Counted from the stretch's first letter, positions 9,403 through 20,548 are shown. The stretch: DNA of 64,000 bases from Verrucomicrobiaceae bacterium (GCA_007280915.1 QYQL01000037.1:1-64000), one strand, 5' to 3'. Numbers and translations: made by a program. Notes: generated from the sequence alone by a model not told the origin.

Positions 9403-9797
9403 CAGATCAGTTTCCGCAACCGGGCTGTCGTCTCGTCGCGGTCGAGGGTGCTCGCCGCCACAGCGAGGGCCAGTTCCTCCCACTCAGGACCGTCCGGTGC
9501 GGGCTCGATTCCGTTGAGCCTCAGAAAGACCAGGCAGGCACCGAGCGCCGCCCGCTTGTTGCCGTCCAAAAATGGGTGGTTGCGGCAGATGTAGAATAGA
9601 TAGGCCGCCGCGATTTCGGGAACGTCCTTGTATGGAGAATTCCCTCCAAATGCCGCCTGCGGCGCGGCAACGGCGGACTCGAGCAATGCCAGATCGCGGA
9701 CTCCCTCCGTGCCGCCGAATTGGGCGATGGCTTCGCGGTGAATCGCCTGAACGATCTCCACGGACAGGTGAAAGCAGCTTTGCGTGGTCCCACTCAT
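9402..9797 (-). CDS. doc: Doc/Fic-family toxin (death on curing)
   Basis: A 131-residue Fic/Doc-fold protein. The active-site motif HPFLDGNKR lies at residues 74-82, with the nucleotide-binding glycine and asparagine and the catalytic histidine present. The size and the DGNKR ending fit the Doc branch, which phosphorylates EF-Tu in the P1 phage example, rather than classical AMPylating Fic proteins. It overlaps the antitoxin gene by four bases and the helicase gene by one base, so all three should be translated from one message. Confidence 0.88.
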   Translation of the reverse strand: MSGTTQSCFHLSVEIVQAIHREAIAQFGGTEGVRDLALLESAVAAPQAAFGGNSPYKDVPEIAAAYLFYICRNHPFLDGNKRAALGACLVFLRLNGIEPAPDGPEWEELALAVAASTLDRDETTARLRKLI

Positions 9798-10021
9798 GCG
9801 AGCTTTTTCATCGTCCGCGCGTAATTTTTCATCGTTTCACGGATCACTCCCGTGACCTCCTTCGCAGATGGCTGCGGGCGCAACGGGGTGATGGTGATCG
9901 TTCCTCCCCTGTGGACTTCGATGTTCACGTCGTCTCCAGGCGCAAGATGCGCTATGCTCATCAGTGCCGCATCAAAAATAATTCCCTGCGAATTTCCAAT
10001 TTTTGTGATCGTTTTAACCAT
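9794..10021 (-). CDS. AbrB/MazE-type antitoxin
   Basis: A 75-residue protein. The N-terminal half 'MVKTITKIGNSQGIIFDAAL' through 'TITPLRP' is a SpoVT-AbrB swapped-hairpin DNA-binding domain. The C-terminal tail (VTGVIRETMKNYARTMKKLA) is a charged helix of the sort that wraps and inhibits a toxin. It is the first gene of the operon with doc. The promoter region carries a palindrome just before the start codon, consistent with autorepression by the antitoxin or the complex. Confidence 0.82.
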   Translation of the reverse strand: MVKTITKIGNSQGIIFDAALMSIAHLAPGDDVNIEVHRGGTITITPLRPQPSAKEVTGVIRETMKNYARTMKKLA

Positions 10022-10024
10022 GGA

Positions 10025-10054
10025 GTAAAACTATGTTTTATACTGAGATTTGTC
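10025..10054 (-). promoter_or_regulatory. Candidate promoter and operator of the TA-helicase operon
   Basis: On the minus strand a perfect TTGACA (-35) lies at 10049-10054, followed 15 bases on by CATAGT as a weak -10. A perfect inverted repeat with 6-base arms and a 3-base spacer (TAAAAC-TAT-GTTTTA, 10026-10040) covers the -10 and ends four bases before the antitoxin ATG. Position and symmetry suit an autoregulatory operator. Motif recognition only. Confidence 0.4.
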
Positions 10055-10136
10055 AAATCCCTCCAGGCTGGAGCGTTTGTCATAGCCGGACATCTTGAAG
10101 GCGGGTCCGGGGATGTCGCGAATGAGGCGCCGGGAG

Positions 10137-10979
10137 CTACTGTCTTCCGGGCAGAGTGATGCTGGAGGAATCGAGGACGATCTTTCTGTCGCGATAGAGG
10201 GATCCGAGAGCCTGCTTGAAGGCCTTTTTGCTGACGCCGAAGGCGGTCCGGATTTCCTCCGGCGTGCTTTTATCGTGGAAGGGAAGCGTGCCTCCGGCGG
10301 CAGTGAGGGCCTCGAGGATTTGAGCGGTGAGCGGCTTGATGCGGGCAAATCCAGAGCGGTCGAGCGAGAGGTCGATTTTGCCGTCCGGGCGAACCGTGCG
10401 GACGAAGCCGTTGAGTCGGTCTCCGATGCGGAGCGGGCCTGCGAGTTCCGAGTCGTAGAGAAGCCCCCAATGGGAGTTCTCGATGATTGCGCTGTAGCCG
10501 AGCGGAGTCTCGCGGGCGATGAGGAGATTCACGGGCTGCTCTGCGGTGTAAGTTGCCGGGGTGAGGTCGAGCCAGCGGTCGATCCGTTCGCTGGCGACAA
10601 TGCGGTCGGATTTTTCGTCGATGAAAACGTGGACGACCACGAGGCCTCCCTCGCGGGGAAAACTGACCTGCTCGCGCCGTGGCAGAAGAAGATCCTTGCT
10701 CAACCCCCAGTCGAGAAAGGCGCCGATGCCGGGCTTCACGCCCTGGACCCGGAGCAGGGCGAATTCGCCGACCATGGCGAGCGGCACCTCGGTTGTCGCG
10801 ACGAGCCGGTCCTCGGAATCGCGGTAAATAAAAACGTCCAGCACCGCGCCCGGAGCTGCGTTCTCCGGAATATACCGGCGCGGAAGCAGAATTTCTCCAA
10901 GGTCGCCGCCGTCCAGATAACATCCCGGCGTGGCCTCGCGCACGATCGCAAGCCGGTTGCGTTTGCCGAGATCCGCCAT
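10137..10979 (-). CDS. cvfB: S1-domain RNA-binding protein, CvfB/YitL family
   Basis: A 280-residue protein with tandem S1-like OB-fold domains and a C-terminal winged helix, the CvfB (YitL) arrangement. Segments such as 'KPGIGAFLDWGLSKDLLLP', 'VHVFIDEKSDRIVASERI' and 'PDGKIDLSLDR' match the family. The winged-helix end is 'TPEEIRTAFGVSKKAFKQAL'. CvfB binds RNA and affects virulence-factor expression in Staphylococcus; in other bacteria its role is little known. It lies upstream of, and in the same direction as, the toxin-antitoxin operon, separated by about 115 bases. Confidence 0.85.
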   Translation of the reverse strand: MADLGKRNRLAIVREATPGCYLDGGDLGEILLPRRYIPENAAPGAVLDVFIYRDSEDRLVATTEVPLAMVGEFALLRVQGVKPGIGAFLDWGLSKDLLLPRREQVSFPREGGLVVVHVFIDEKSDRIVASERIDRWLDLTPATYTAEQPVNLLIARETPLGYSAIIENSHWGLLYDSELAGPLRIGDRLNGFVRTVRPDGKIDLSLDRSGFARIKPLTAQILEALTAAGGTLPFHDKSTPEEIRTAFGVSKKAFKQALGSLYRDRKIVLDSSSITLPGRQ

Positions 10980-10985
10980 AAGCCC

Positions 10986-11138
10986 CTACTTCTTTTCCGA
11001 CTTCCGGTTCTGGAAGCGCGAGAGCGTCGAGCGGACGGCCATCTCCTGGCGCCGCTGGTCTGCGAGCTGAGAGGTGCGGTCGGCGATGCCGGATGAAGCG
11101 GCGGATCTTTTGGATTTTCTTGGCGGGCGGTGTGGCAT
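10986..11138 (-). CDS. Small basic protein, hypothetical
   Basis: A 50-codon frame starting 'MPHRPPRKSKRSAASSG' and ending 'RFQNRKSEKK', rich in Arg, Lys and Ser, placed seven bases before cvfB. It fills the space between cvfB and the membrane-protein gene in the same direction. No clear ribosome-binding site precedes its ATG. It might be a real small protein co-transcribed with cvfB or a chance frame in GC-rich DNA. Confidence 0.3.
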   Translation of the reverse strand: MPHRPPRKSKRSAASSGIADRTSQLADQRRQEMAVRSTLSRFQNRKSEKK

Positions 11139-11153
11139 GGATCCAGTGTCGCC

Positions 11154-12470
11154 TCATCGGAACCAAAACAAAAGCGGGAATCCCAACATGACGAAGAGGC
11201 TCCATGCCGTGTAAGCGGGGAGGTAGGCGACGATCCAGTTTTCGATGGCGTCGAAGTCCCGGGTTTTCCGGATGAACCGGATGTAATGGAACAGAATGCC
11301 GGCGAGGTGGAGGAAGATGAGCAGGTTAGCGCCGAGGACGGCCATCCGGTTGGGAGTCAACCCTTCCGACGCTGTCCGGAATACTATCGCCGAGAGTGCC
11401 ACAGCATCGATGAGCAGAGTGACAAAAACCAACGCGATATTCATCAAATCCGTCACGCCCGAGGAGTCCTTTCGGCCGCGTTCCGAAACGGAGAAGACGC
11501 AAAGGCCAAGAACGACGATGAGCAGCACGTTGAAGGCGATCAGAAAGTCCCTGTCCGTAAACGGACTCCTACGCTGAAGAATCATGGCGACCAGATAGGC
11601 CACAACCATGACAAGAAAAAGGGGCGTGAATACCTTGGCCAGAAGCGGAGTGATTTTGAACTGGTCTCCGACAACCCGGTCGATGAGCAGAGTGGCCACG
11701 ACGGGTGCCGCCACCGCCCCATAAACGACCACATTCGACATATACCAATCCGAGATATCCAGACCGATCAGATGGAAGAGGGCTGCCGTCAGCCCGGTGA
11801 GAACCATTCCCCCAAGCAGAATCATGGTGGTGTAGATCAGGAGCTCGCCATTGTATCGCAGGTAGTCCATCCGTGCCGGGAGGGAGCGCCAATTTCCACC
11901 GGCAAAAGCGATCCCAAGCAGCGACCAGAAAACGAACGGGGCATAAATGCAGGCCAGAAGAATGCTTGCCGAATTCGAGCGGTCGGGGAGCAGGTTTAGA
12001 AACAGAAGCGAGGCGGCCAAAAGAGACAGGAGGATGGAGGCCGCGCGTCCCCGGCACGGTTTCTGGATGCAGAAGTAAGCCGTCAGCGCCCCGGCCATGA
12101 TGCCGCAGAGGTTTCTGGGATAGAAAAGCTCCCCGGAAATCGGGAGGAGGATCGGCAGTTTCGCCAGCGTTCCCGCGATCAGCGACAAGGCCACGGTCAG
12201 CCAAATGTCACGCGCGTGCAACAGCTTCGCTACAGACGAGACAGCCGCCTTTTCGTCAAAAAACAACCGCTCGTGCCAGACTTGCAGAACACTCGAATCC
12301 GGCAGTTCGTCAAAAGCTTCTCGCAAGGCCGTTGCGAACTCATTCGGACTATTGCGGTAGAGAACTTCCAAGTCCTTGGGAGAGCCCACAGTTGCAAGGA
12401 TCCGGTCTTTCATGTCGGAAGGCTGCCATCCCATGCGGGATTTGCAACGTTCGAAGGTAGTCATCCTCAT
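11154..12470 (-). CDS. Polytopic membrane protein, possibly DUF4153-like
   Basis: A 438-residue protein with a soluble N-terminus of about 85 residues followed by roughly ten hydrophobic segments (for example 'LLIYTTMILLGGMVLTGL', 'FLVMVVAYLVAMIL' and 'FNVLLIVVLGLCVF'). The general layout, with WNNG-free loops and a conserved-looking 'RMDYLRYNGELLIY' stretch, recalls DUF4153 membrane proteins, but this is only a resemblance. ATGs at 12470 and 12464 are both possible starts and neither has a strong ribosome-binding site. Function not recognised. Confidence 0.7.
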   Translation of the reverse strand: MRMTTFERCKSRMGWQPSDMKDRILATVGSPKDLEVLYRNSPNEFATALREAFDELPDSSVLQVWHERLFFDEKAAVSSVAKLLHARDIWLTVALSLIAGTLAKLPILLPISGELFYPRNLCGIMAGALTAYFCIQKPCRGRAASILLSLLAASLLFLNLLPDRSNSASILLACIYAPFVFWSLLGIAFAGGNWRSLPARMDYLRYNGELLIYTTMILLGGMVLTGLTAALFHLIGLDISDWYMSNVVVYGAVAAPVVATLLIDRVVGDQFKITPLLAKVFTPLFLVMVVAYLVAMILQRRSPFTDRDFLIAFNVLLIVVLGLCVFSVSERGRKDSSGVTDLMNIALVFVTLLIDAVALSAIVFRTASEGLTPNRMAVLGANLLIFLHLAGILFHYIRFIRKTRDFDAIENWIVAYLPAYTAWSLFVMLGFPLLFWFR

Positions 12471-12521
12471 TGACCGGATGTGGGAGGCCTGTCATGAAGG
12501 GCGCTCCAACAATTTACCACC

Positions 12522-13289
12522 ATGAAACTCGAAGGAAAATCCGCGCTTATCACCGGCAGCGCACAGGGAATCGGGCAGGCGATCGCACTCCGCCTCGCAC
12601 AGGAGGGGGCTGACATCCTCATCGACGACCGTCCGGGCAACAAGGGAGCCGACGAGACGAAAGCGCAGATCGAGGCGCTCGGACGCAAGGCGGTGGTGCT
12701 GGGTGGAGATCTCGCAAACACGGCTGACGACCGGCGCCTGATCCAGCAGGGGGTTGCCGCGCTCGGAAAAATCGATATCCTTGTCAACAATGCTGGCGTC
12801 GAGAAGCACGCCGACTTCTGGGATGTCACCGAGGAGGAATTTGATTTCGTCCTGAAAATCAACCTGCGCGGGACGTTTTTCCTCACGCAGGATTTTGTGA
12901 ACCATCTCCGCGATACGAAGCGTCCGGGAAAAATTATCAACATCAGCTCGGTGCACGAGGAGCTGCCGTTTCCTCATTTCTCGACCTACTGCGCGAGCAA
13001 GGGAGCGCTGAAGATGCTCTGCCGCGACCTCGCCATCGAGCTGGCCCCGCTCGGGATCACGATCAACAACATCGCTCCCGGAGCGATCCAGACCCCGATC
13101 AATACGAAGCTCCTGAACTCGCCCGACCTGTTGAAGGCGTTGCTCGCGAACATCCCGATGAACCGCCTTGGCACCGGGGGGGACGTCGCAGGCGTGGCGG
13201 CGTTCCTCGCCTCGTCCGATGCCGATTACATCACCGGCACGACGGTCATTGTGGACGGCGGCCTGCTCTGGAACTACTCCGAGCAGTAG
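12522..13289 (+). CDS. SDR-family oxidoreductase
   Basis: A 255-residue classical short-chain dehydrogenase/reductase. The cofactor motif is TGSAQGIG near the N-terminus, followed by NNAG, the catalytic serine in 'NISSVHE' and the YxxxK motif in 'YCASKGAL'. The end 'TGTTVIVDGGLLWNYSEQ' resembles glucose 1-dehydrogenase-like and sugar-alcohol SDRs. It stands alone, divergent from the membrane-protein gene and convergent with glgB. The substrate is unknown; a sugar or polyol is plausible. Confidence 0.88.
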   Translation: MKLEGKSALITGSAQGIGQAIALRLAQEGADILIDDRPGNKGADETKAQIEALGRKAVVLGGDLANTADDRRLIQQGVAALGKIDILVNNAGVEKHADFWDVTEEEFDFVLKINLRGTFFLTQDFVNHLRDTKRPGKIINISSVHEELPFPHFSTYCASKGALKMLCRDLAIELAPLGITINNIAPGAIQTPINTKLLNSPDLLKALLANIPMNRLGTGGDVAGVAAFLASSDADYITGTTVIVDGGLLWNYSEQ

Positions 13290-13297
13290 GCGGACAC

Positions 13298-15493
<2,196 letters not shown>

Positions 15494-15809
15494 GCCTGCA
15501 AGCCTACGGTTTGGCTGCCGGTCTGAACAGATTTTCCTTCGGACACACGGACGGATGATTCAGAAGGCCCGCGAATCCGTATATGTTCTCCCGAGGGGCA
15601 TGCGGCGAGTGGTTTCCCCGCGCAATTTCGCAACCGCGCAGGTTTTCCGGTGTTTCATTTCCCGTGTCTCTGAAGGAGGCCGGAAATATTCATGACAAAA
15701 TCCTTGGCTGTCCATTATACAAAGCAGTTCTCTTTTGAATGAAGCCTCCCCAGATGTTATTTTTCTCTCTTCCGGCAACCGGTCTCCAAAGTCCGACGAT
15801 TCGGGCCAA
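15494..15809. promoter_or_regulatory. Intergenic region between glgB and the export operon, with candidate promoter
   Basis: This divergent 316-bp gap contains no convincing gene. A sigma-70-like promoter for the export operon is visible on the plus strand: ATGACA at 15692-15697, an 18-base spacer, and TATACA at 15716-15721, which would start a leader of about 80 bases. No clear promoter for glgB was recognised on the other strand. Confidence 0.35.
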
Positions 15810-17408
15810 ATGATCCGCCTTCTGCCAGCGATCCTTGTGTTCGCCCTCGTTGCGTCTTCCGCCTTGCTCGATGGGGCGGAGAAAAAGCTGCCTCATCTGC
15901 CGGTGGTTTTAGAGCGGCCCGCGGGCGGGGAGGACGGAAAAAAAGTCTCCGGTGTCGCGATGAATCTGGGTCAGGTGCTCTCCCGCGCCGCGCAGGTCAG
16001 CCCCTCCCTCAAGACGGCGAAGCTTGAGGTGGACCGCATGATGCGCCGCCTCTACGGGGTCCGTCTGAAATACTACCCCGAATTCCGCGTCGAGGTCGAG
16101 GCCCCGCGCGTTTACGACTACACTGTGGATCAAGTCGGGAATTCGCCGGGCAGAACCCAGACGACGACCACCACCAGGACCACCGGTTCCACCACCACGA
16201 CAACGCAAACCACTTCGACGACTACAGGCGCAGGCCAGGACTTCTACTACCGGACTTACGAGCCCGGGGTGGGTCTCCAGTTCGCTGAGCATCTGCCGAC
16301 CAATACCGACCTCGCCGCGAATTATCAACACGACGTTTCTAGCCGCGGGATTCTCAGCGACCGGCTTGCTCTCAAATTCTCACAGGAGCTTGTCCGGAAG
16401 GATCCAATCTGGCTCCAGAAGACCCTCGCAGAAAAGCAGGTCTGGCTCGAGAAGCAGGCGCAGGCATCCGTGGACCGGGAGTTTCGATACCGGGTCACCG
16501 CGGCCTATTACACGGCCGTTGAGACGAAACTCGTGCTCGACAATGCGATCGTGCGATTCGAGGGGGATAAGAAGTTCGCCGAGGAAAGCGAGACGAAATA
16601 CCAGGCCGGCATCATTGCCGAATACGCGGTCCTCGACTACCGCAGGGATTTCGAGCAGTCGCGAAGCCGGATGGTTCTGCGCCAGAGCGCGTTCGAGCGT
16701 GCCCGCAACGAGCTGCTCTACCTTCTTCAATTTCCTTTGGATAGTCGCGTGACATTCGAGGACGTGCCCGAGCCGAAGGTGGATGGGGTGCTCTGCGATC
16801 CCCGGCGGATGGTCGATGCGGGGATCCGCAGTCAGCTGCAGATTGCCCAGCTGCGCTACAACCTGTTTTCCAACGCGGAGAACCTGTCTTACCTGAGGAA
16901 CTCGTTTCTCCCTTCGGTGAAGCTGCAGGCAGGTGCGTCCTGGTGGCAGACCATCGGGGACGCGGAGCTCAATCCGGCGGCGGAACTGCAGGGGCAGGAC
17001 CTGAGCGCCGGCGTGTTGATTTCGCTGCCCCTGTTCGGCGAGCAATTCCGGATCGGCAACAATATCATGCTGGAACGGCTGGACCGGACGATCAACGAGA
17101 CCACCATCAATGACCAGTTCCTGATCACCGTGAAAAATGCTTTCAATACCCTCGCATCCATCCAGGAACTGAAGGAGCGCCACAAAATTTCCGGGACCAT
17201 CCTGGATATCAGCACGAGGGATTTCGAGCTCGCGAAGCTGCGTTTCGAGGTCGGCAACGTCGGATCCTGGGACATGATCCGCAGCAAGAACGAGTATTAT
17301 GGCGCGCTCGACGACCTGATCACCCTGCGCTACGCGTTGCTCCGGCAGCTGGCGCAGGTCGAGCGCGACTATCCGTTCCTTCCGGAGGCGACCCCCGATG
17401 AGCGCTGA
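15810..17408 (+). CDS. TolC-like outer-membrane efflux protein
   Basis: A 532-residue outer-membrane factor that would form the exit duct of the export machine. The signal peptide 'MIRLLPAILVFALVASSALL' fixes the start at 15810; an upstream in-frame ATG at 15735 would bury it. The two halves have the helical-repeat pattern of TolC ('LSRAAQVSPSLKTAKLEVD', 'AGIIAEYAVLDYRRDFEQSR'). Unusual is a threonine-rich run at about residues 116-139 inside the first half, probably a surface loop. The end overlaps the ATPase gene by 11 bases. Confidence 0.85.
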   Translation: MIRLLPAILVFALVASSALLDGAEKKLPHLPVVLERPAGGEDGKKVSGVAMNLGQVLSRAAQVSPSLKTAKLEVDRMMRRLYGVRLKYYPEFRVEVEAPRVYDYTVDQVGNSPGRTQTTTTTRTTGSTTTTTQTTSTTTGAGQDFYYRTYEPGVGLQFAEHLPTNTDLAANYQHDVSSRGILSDRLALKFSQELVRKDPIWLQKTLAEKQVWLEKQAQASVDREFRYRVTAAYYTAVETKLVLDNAIVRFEGDKKFAEESETKYQAGIIAEYAVLDYRRDFEQSRSRMVLRQSAFERARNELLYLLQFPLDSRVTFEDVPEPKVDGVLCDPRRMVDAGIRSQLQIAQLRYNLFSNAENLSYLRNSFLPSVKLQAGASWWQTIGDAELNPAAELQGQDLSAGVLISLPLFGEQFRIGNNIMLERLDRTINETTINDQFLITVKNAFNTLASIQELKERHKISGTILDISTRDFELAKLRFEVGNVGSWDMIRSKNEYYGALDDLITLRYALLRQLAQVERDYPFLPEATPDER

Positions 17409-18090
17409 GGCAGGTGAACTGGTGACCTTCACCGGCTTGAAGAAGGTTTACCACCTTCCGGGTCTGGAAGTGCCGGTGCTCCACGGCATCGACCTGACGA
17501 TCCGTGCCGGGGAGTTCACCGCGATCATGGGGGCCTCGGGTTCGGGGAAATCCACTCTCATGAACATCATCGGGTTTCTCGACCGCCCGAGCGAGGGGGC
17601 CTACCACTTCAAGGGCGAGGATGTCACCGCGCTCGACGACGACGGCGAGTCGCGCATCCGCAACCGGGAAATCGGATTCATCTACCAGAATTTCAACCTG
17701 CTGCCCCGCTGCACCGCGTTCGAGAATATCGCGCTGCCTCTCTTTTACCGGGACGACGTCGAGGACGAACGCGCGGCTGTCACCCATGCGCTCGAGATCG
17801 TCGGGCTCAGCGACCGTGGTCACCACAAGCCGAACGAACTTTCCGGAGGCCAGCGGCAGCGCGTAGCGATCGCCCGCGCCCTTGTCGGCAACCCGGCGAT
17901 CCTTCTCGCCGACGAGCCCACCGGCGCACTCGACAGCAAAACGGGGCAGGAAATCATGGATCTCTTCCGCGCCCTTCACGGGCGGGGATGCACGATCATC
18001 ATGGTCACCCACGACCGCCAGGTCGCCTCCCACTGCAAGCGCATCATCGAAATCAAGGACGGACGCATCACTTCGGACAGTCTGACATGA
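17398..18090 (+). CDS. MacB/LolD-type ABC transporter ATPase
   Basis: A 230-residue ATPase with Walker [11 protein letters not shown], '[20 protein letters not shown]' with its Q-loop glutamine, signature [15 protein letters not shown], Walker [14 protein letters not shown] and an H-loop in VTHD. This pattern is typical of the MacB/LolD/FtsE group acting with FtsX-fold permeases. The permease is the separate gene at 19346, unlike E. coli MacB where both are fused. It overlaps tolC upstream and the first adaptor gene downstream. Confidence 0.92.
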   Translation: MSAEAGELVTFTGLKKVYHLPGLEVPVLHGIDLTIRAGEFTAIMGASGSGKSTLMNIIGFLDRPSEGAYHFKGEDVTALDDDGESRIRNREIGFIYQNFNLLPRCTAFENIALPLFYRDDVEDERAAVTHALEIVGLSDRGHHKPNELSGGQRQRVAIARALVGNPAILLADEPTGALDSKTGQEIMDLFRALHGRGCTIIMVTHDRQVASHCKRIIEIKDGRITSDSLT

Positions 18091-19349
18091 AAATCAAGAA
18101 ATCCATCTATCTCATTGCCGGCCTCGTGGTCGTGGTCGTCATCATTGCCGGCCGGGGAGCCGGCGGGCATCAGGTCGAGTTGAGATGCGCGGAGCCCGTG
18201 CAGAAGGACACCGTCATCGAGCTTGTGGAAAACGGCATGCTCGAGGCGGAGTCCGCGACCCACATCGCCGCGCCCAACGTCAACTACGAGCGCAAGCTCA
18301 TCGACATCATTCCCGAGGGGACGATCGTGAAGAAGGGGGATATCCTTGCGAAGTTCGACACCGCGCGGCTCGAGGAGACCCTCGAGGCGCTCACTCACAG
18401 CGGCCTCGGAGCCCGCCGCAAGGACATCGAAATGGAATCGGAGATCAAGGTCGCCGACCTGAAGGCCGCCAACCAGACGGCCATCGAAAATGCCAAGCTC
18501 GCCGAGCTGACGTTCAAGACGATGGCCTATGCCGCCAAGCTCGACCGGGATGCCTCGGAAGCCCGCCTCAACAACGCCCGCAACGAGATCAAGGTCGCCG
18601 CCAACCGGGTGAAGCAGGAGGAAAACCGCCGCGATGTCCAGCTCCGCCAGATGGACGACCTCATCGCGGAAAACGACCGGAAGATCGCCGATATGAAACA
18701 GGCTATCGAGGATTTCACCGTGCATGCACCCGAGGACGGGATCGTTGTTTATCCGCTCATCAAGATCAGCGGTCTCACCCGCAAGGCCCAGACCGGCGAC
18801 ATGCTCTACAAATCCCAGATCTTCCTGATCATCCCGAATCTCTTCAAGATGACCGCCCAGCTCGAGGTGGCCGAGGAGGACATCCGGCGCGTGAAGTCGG
18901 GGCAGGAGGCGGAGATGGTTCTCGAGGCGTTCAAGGACGCCCATTTCACCGGTGAGGTTTACAATATCGCACCGCTCGCGCACGTGAAGGAGAACAACGA
19001 GTTCATCAAGGTCTTCACCGTGGGCGTGCGCGTCCGCGAGCGTGACCTCGACCGCCTGCGACCTGGAATGAATGCCCGCGTCACCCTCCGCCTCGCGGAA
19101 TACAAAAACGCCTGGACGATTCCCGTGCAGGCCGTGGTGGATTCGGAGGACGGAGGGTTTTGCGTCCATGTGGAGAAGGATGGAGTGATCAGCACGGTGC
19201 CGGTCGACGTGATCGACTCCGGGCGGGACGTGGCCGTGGTCAAGGAACCTCCCAAGGGCCGGGTCGTCATTCCGGATTCCGCGCTGCGCGACTACCTTGC
19301 GGATCCCGCGCGCGCCTCGCTGAAAATCAAGTGGAAGGAAGAGGGATGA
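18087..19349 (+). CDS. HlyD/MacA-type periplasmic adaptor (first of three)
   Basis: A 420-residue membrane-fusion protein. One N-terminal membrane anchor ('YLIAGLVVVVVIIA') is followed by a lipoyl/barrel-sandwich part ('IIPEGTIVKKGDILAKFDTA'), a long alpha-helical hairpin (residues about 90-200) and a beta-barrel end. It would link the inner-membrane permease to TolC. The ATG at 18087 overlaps the ATPase stop by four bases; an upstream in-frame start lies inside the ATPase gene. Confidence 0.88.
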   Translation: MKIKKSIYLIAGLVVVVVIIAGRGAGGHQVELRCAEPVQKDTVIELVENGMLEAESATHIAAPNVNYERKLIDIIPEGTIVKKGDILAKFDTARLEETLEALTHSGLGARRKDIEMESEIKVADLKAANQTAIENAKLAELTFKTMAYAAKLDRDASEARLNNARNEIKVAANRVKQEENRRDVQLRQMDDLIAENDRKIADMKQAIEDFTVHAPEDGIVVYPLIKISGLTRKAQTGDMLYKSQIFLIIPNLFKMTAQLEVAEEDIRRVKSGQEAEMVLEAFKDAHFTGEVYNIAPLAHVKENNEFIKVFTVGVRVRERDLDRLRPGMNARVTLRLAEYKNAWTIPVQAVVDSEDGGFCVHVEKDGVISTVPVDVIDSGRDVAVVKEPPKGRVVIPDSALRDYLADPARASLKIKWKEEG

Positions 19350-20548
19350 TGCGTTTCTTACGGTATCTTGTCCTCGCCCGCACGACGCTGGTGGAGCACA
19401 AGCTGCGCTCGCTACTCACCGTCCTCGGCATCATTTTCGGCGTGGCTGCGGTCATCGCGATGACCGCCATCGGCGAGGGAGGCAAGGAGGAGGCGCTTCG
19501 CGAAATCTCCCGCATGGGGATCCAGAATATTTTTGTACGCGACCTGCTCGAGGTCCGCCGCAGCGTGTCGGAGAAAGGCGGGTATGTCTCGGACGGGCTC
19601 AGCCAGGCAGACCTCAAAGTCATCCGGCAGAGCATCCCCGAGATCACCGCGGTCGCGCCTGTTCTGGAAAAAGAGCTATTCGTGCAGACCGACAGGTTTC
19701 AATCCAAACACCCCGTCCGGGGCGTGGACCCCGCGTTTTTCGACGTGCTTTCCCACAAGGTCGACCTCGGCCGCCTGATCTCGGATCTCGACGTCGAAGG
19801 CGTCCGCAAAGTCTGTGTGCTGGGGCGCGACACGGCGGTGCGTGTCTTTCCGCAGCGGAGCGCCCTCGGCGCGCAGATCCGCATCAACGGGCAGGGGTTC
19901 ACCATCGTCGGTGTGCTGGGGAGCCAGCCGGGATACGATTCCGACATCTACATTCCGCGGACATCCACGGTGCTGTCCGAAAGCGTGGAGCCCTACGAGC
20001 CGCCGCTGACGCTCGCCATCCTTCAGGTCGAGAAGATCCCTCTGATCCCCGCCGCAGCGGATCTCGTGAAGAACATCCTCCTGAGGCGGCATCTGGGGGC
20101 CGCGGACTTCGAACTGATTGTTCCCGAGGCGCTTTTCCGCCAGCAGGAGCGCACGCGCAATCTTTTCAACAGTATCATGATTCTCATCACCGGCATCTCG
20201 CTGGTTGTCGGAGGCATCGGGATCATGAACATCATGCTTGCCTCCGTGCTTGAGCGCACCCGCGAGATCGGGATCCGCCGTGGTGCCGGAGCCACGCGGA
20301 TGGATATTCAGATGCAGTTCCTTGCCGAGGCGATCGTGCTGACCGCGGCCGGCGGGGTGATTGGCGTGGTGCTCGGCCTCGGGCTCACGTGGACGATTGC
20401 CGTTGCCACCGGATGGAAGACATCGATTCCTCCTCTCGCCGTGCTCGTGGCCTTTTCGTTCTCCGTGATCATCGGGGTGGTCTTCGGATATTACCCCGCA
20501 AAAAATGCCGGCCGACTCGATCCGATCGACGCCCTGCGTTATGAATAA
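19346..20548 (+). CDS. MacB-like FtsX-domain ABC permease
   Basis: A 400-residue permease with the MacB layout: one N-terminal membrane helix ('LRSLLTVLGIIFGVAAVIAM'), a periplasmic MacB_PCD domain (residues about 50-270) and a three-helix FtsX domain whose conserved part 'GGIGIMNIMLASVLERTREI' and 'GIRRGAGAT' is clear. Such proteins are mechanotransmitters that push substrates into TolC from the periplasm. ATG at 19346 overlaps the adaptor stop; a second ATG follows directly. Confidence 0.92.
   Translation: MMRFLRYLVLARTTLVEHKLRSLLTVLGIIFGVAAVIAMTAIGEGGKEEALREISRMGIQNIFVRDLLEVRRSVSEKGGYVSDGLSQADLKVIRQSIPEITAVAPVLEKELFVQTDRFQSKHPVRGVDPAFFDVLSHKVDLGRLISDLDVEGVRKVCVLGRDTAVRVFPQRSALGAQIRINGQGFTIVGVLGSQPGYDSDIYIPRTSTVLSESVEPYEPPLTLAILQVEKIPLIPAAADLVKNILLRRHLGAADFELIVPEALFRQQERTRNLFNSIMILITGISLVVGGIGIMNIMLASVLERTREIGIRRGAGATRMDIQMQFLAEAIVLTAAGGVIGVVLGLGLTWTIAVATGWKTSIPPLAVLVAFSFSVIIGVVFGYYPAKNAGRLDPIDALRYE

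Noticed and set aside
9403-9483. Longer start (ATG 9483) for the primase-helicase protein
   Set aside because: The extra 27 residues overlap doc and look like shadow sequence; ATG 9402 forms TGATG with the doc stop.
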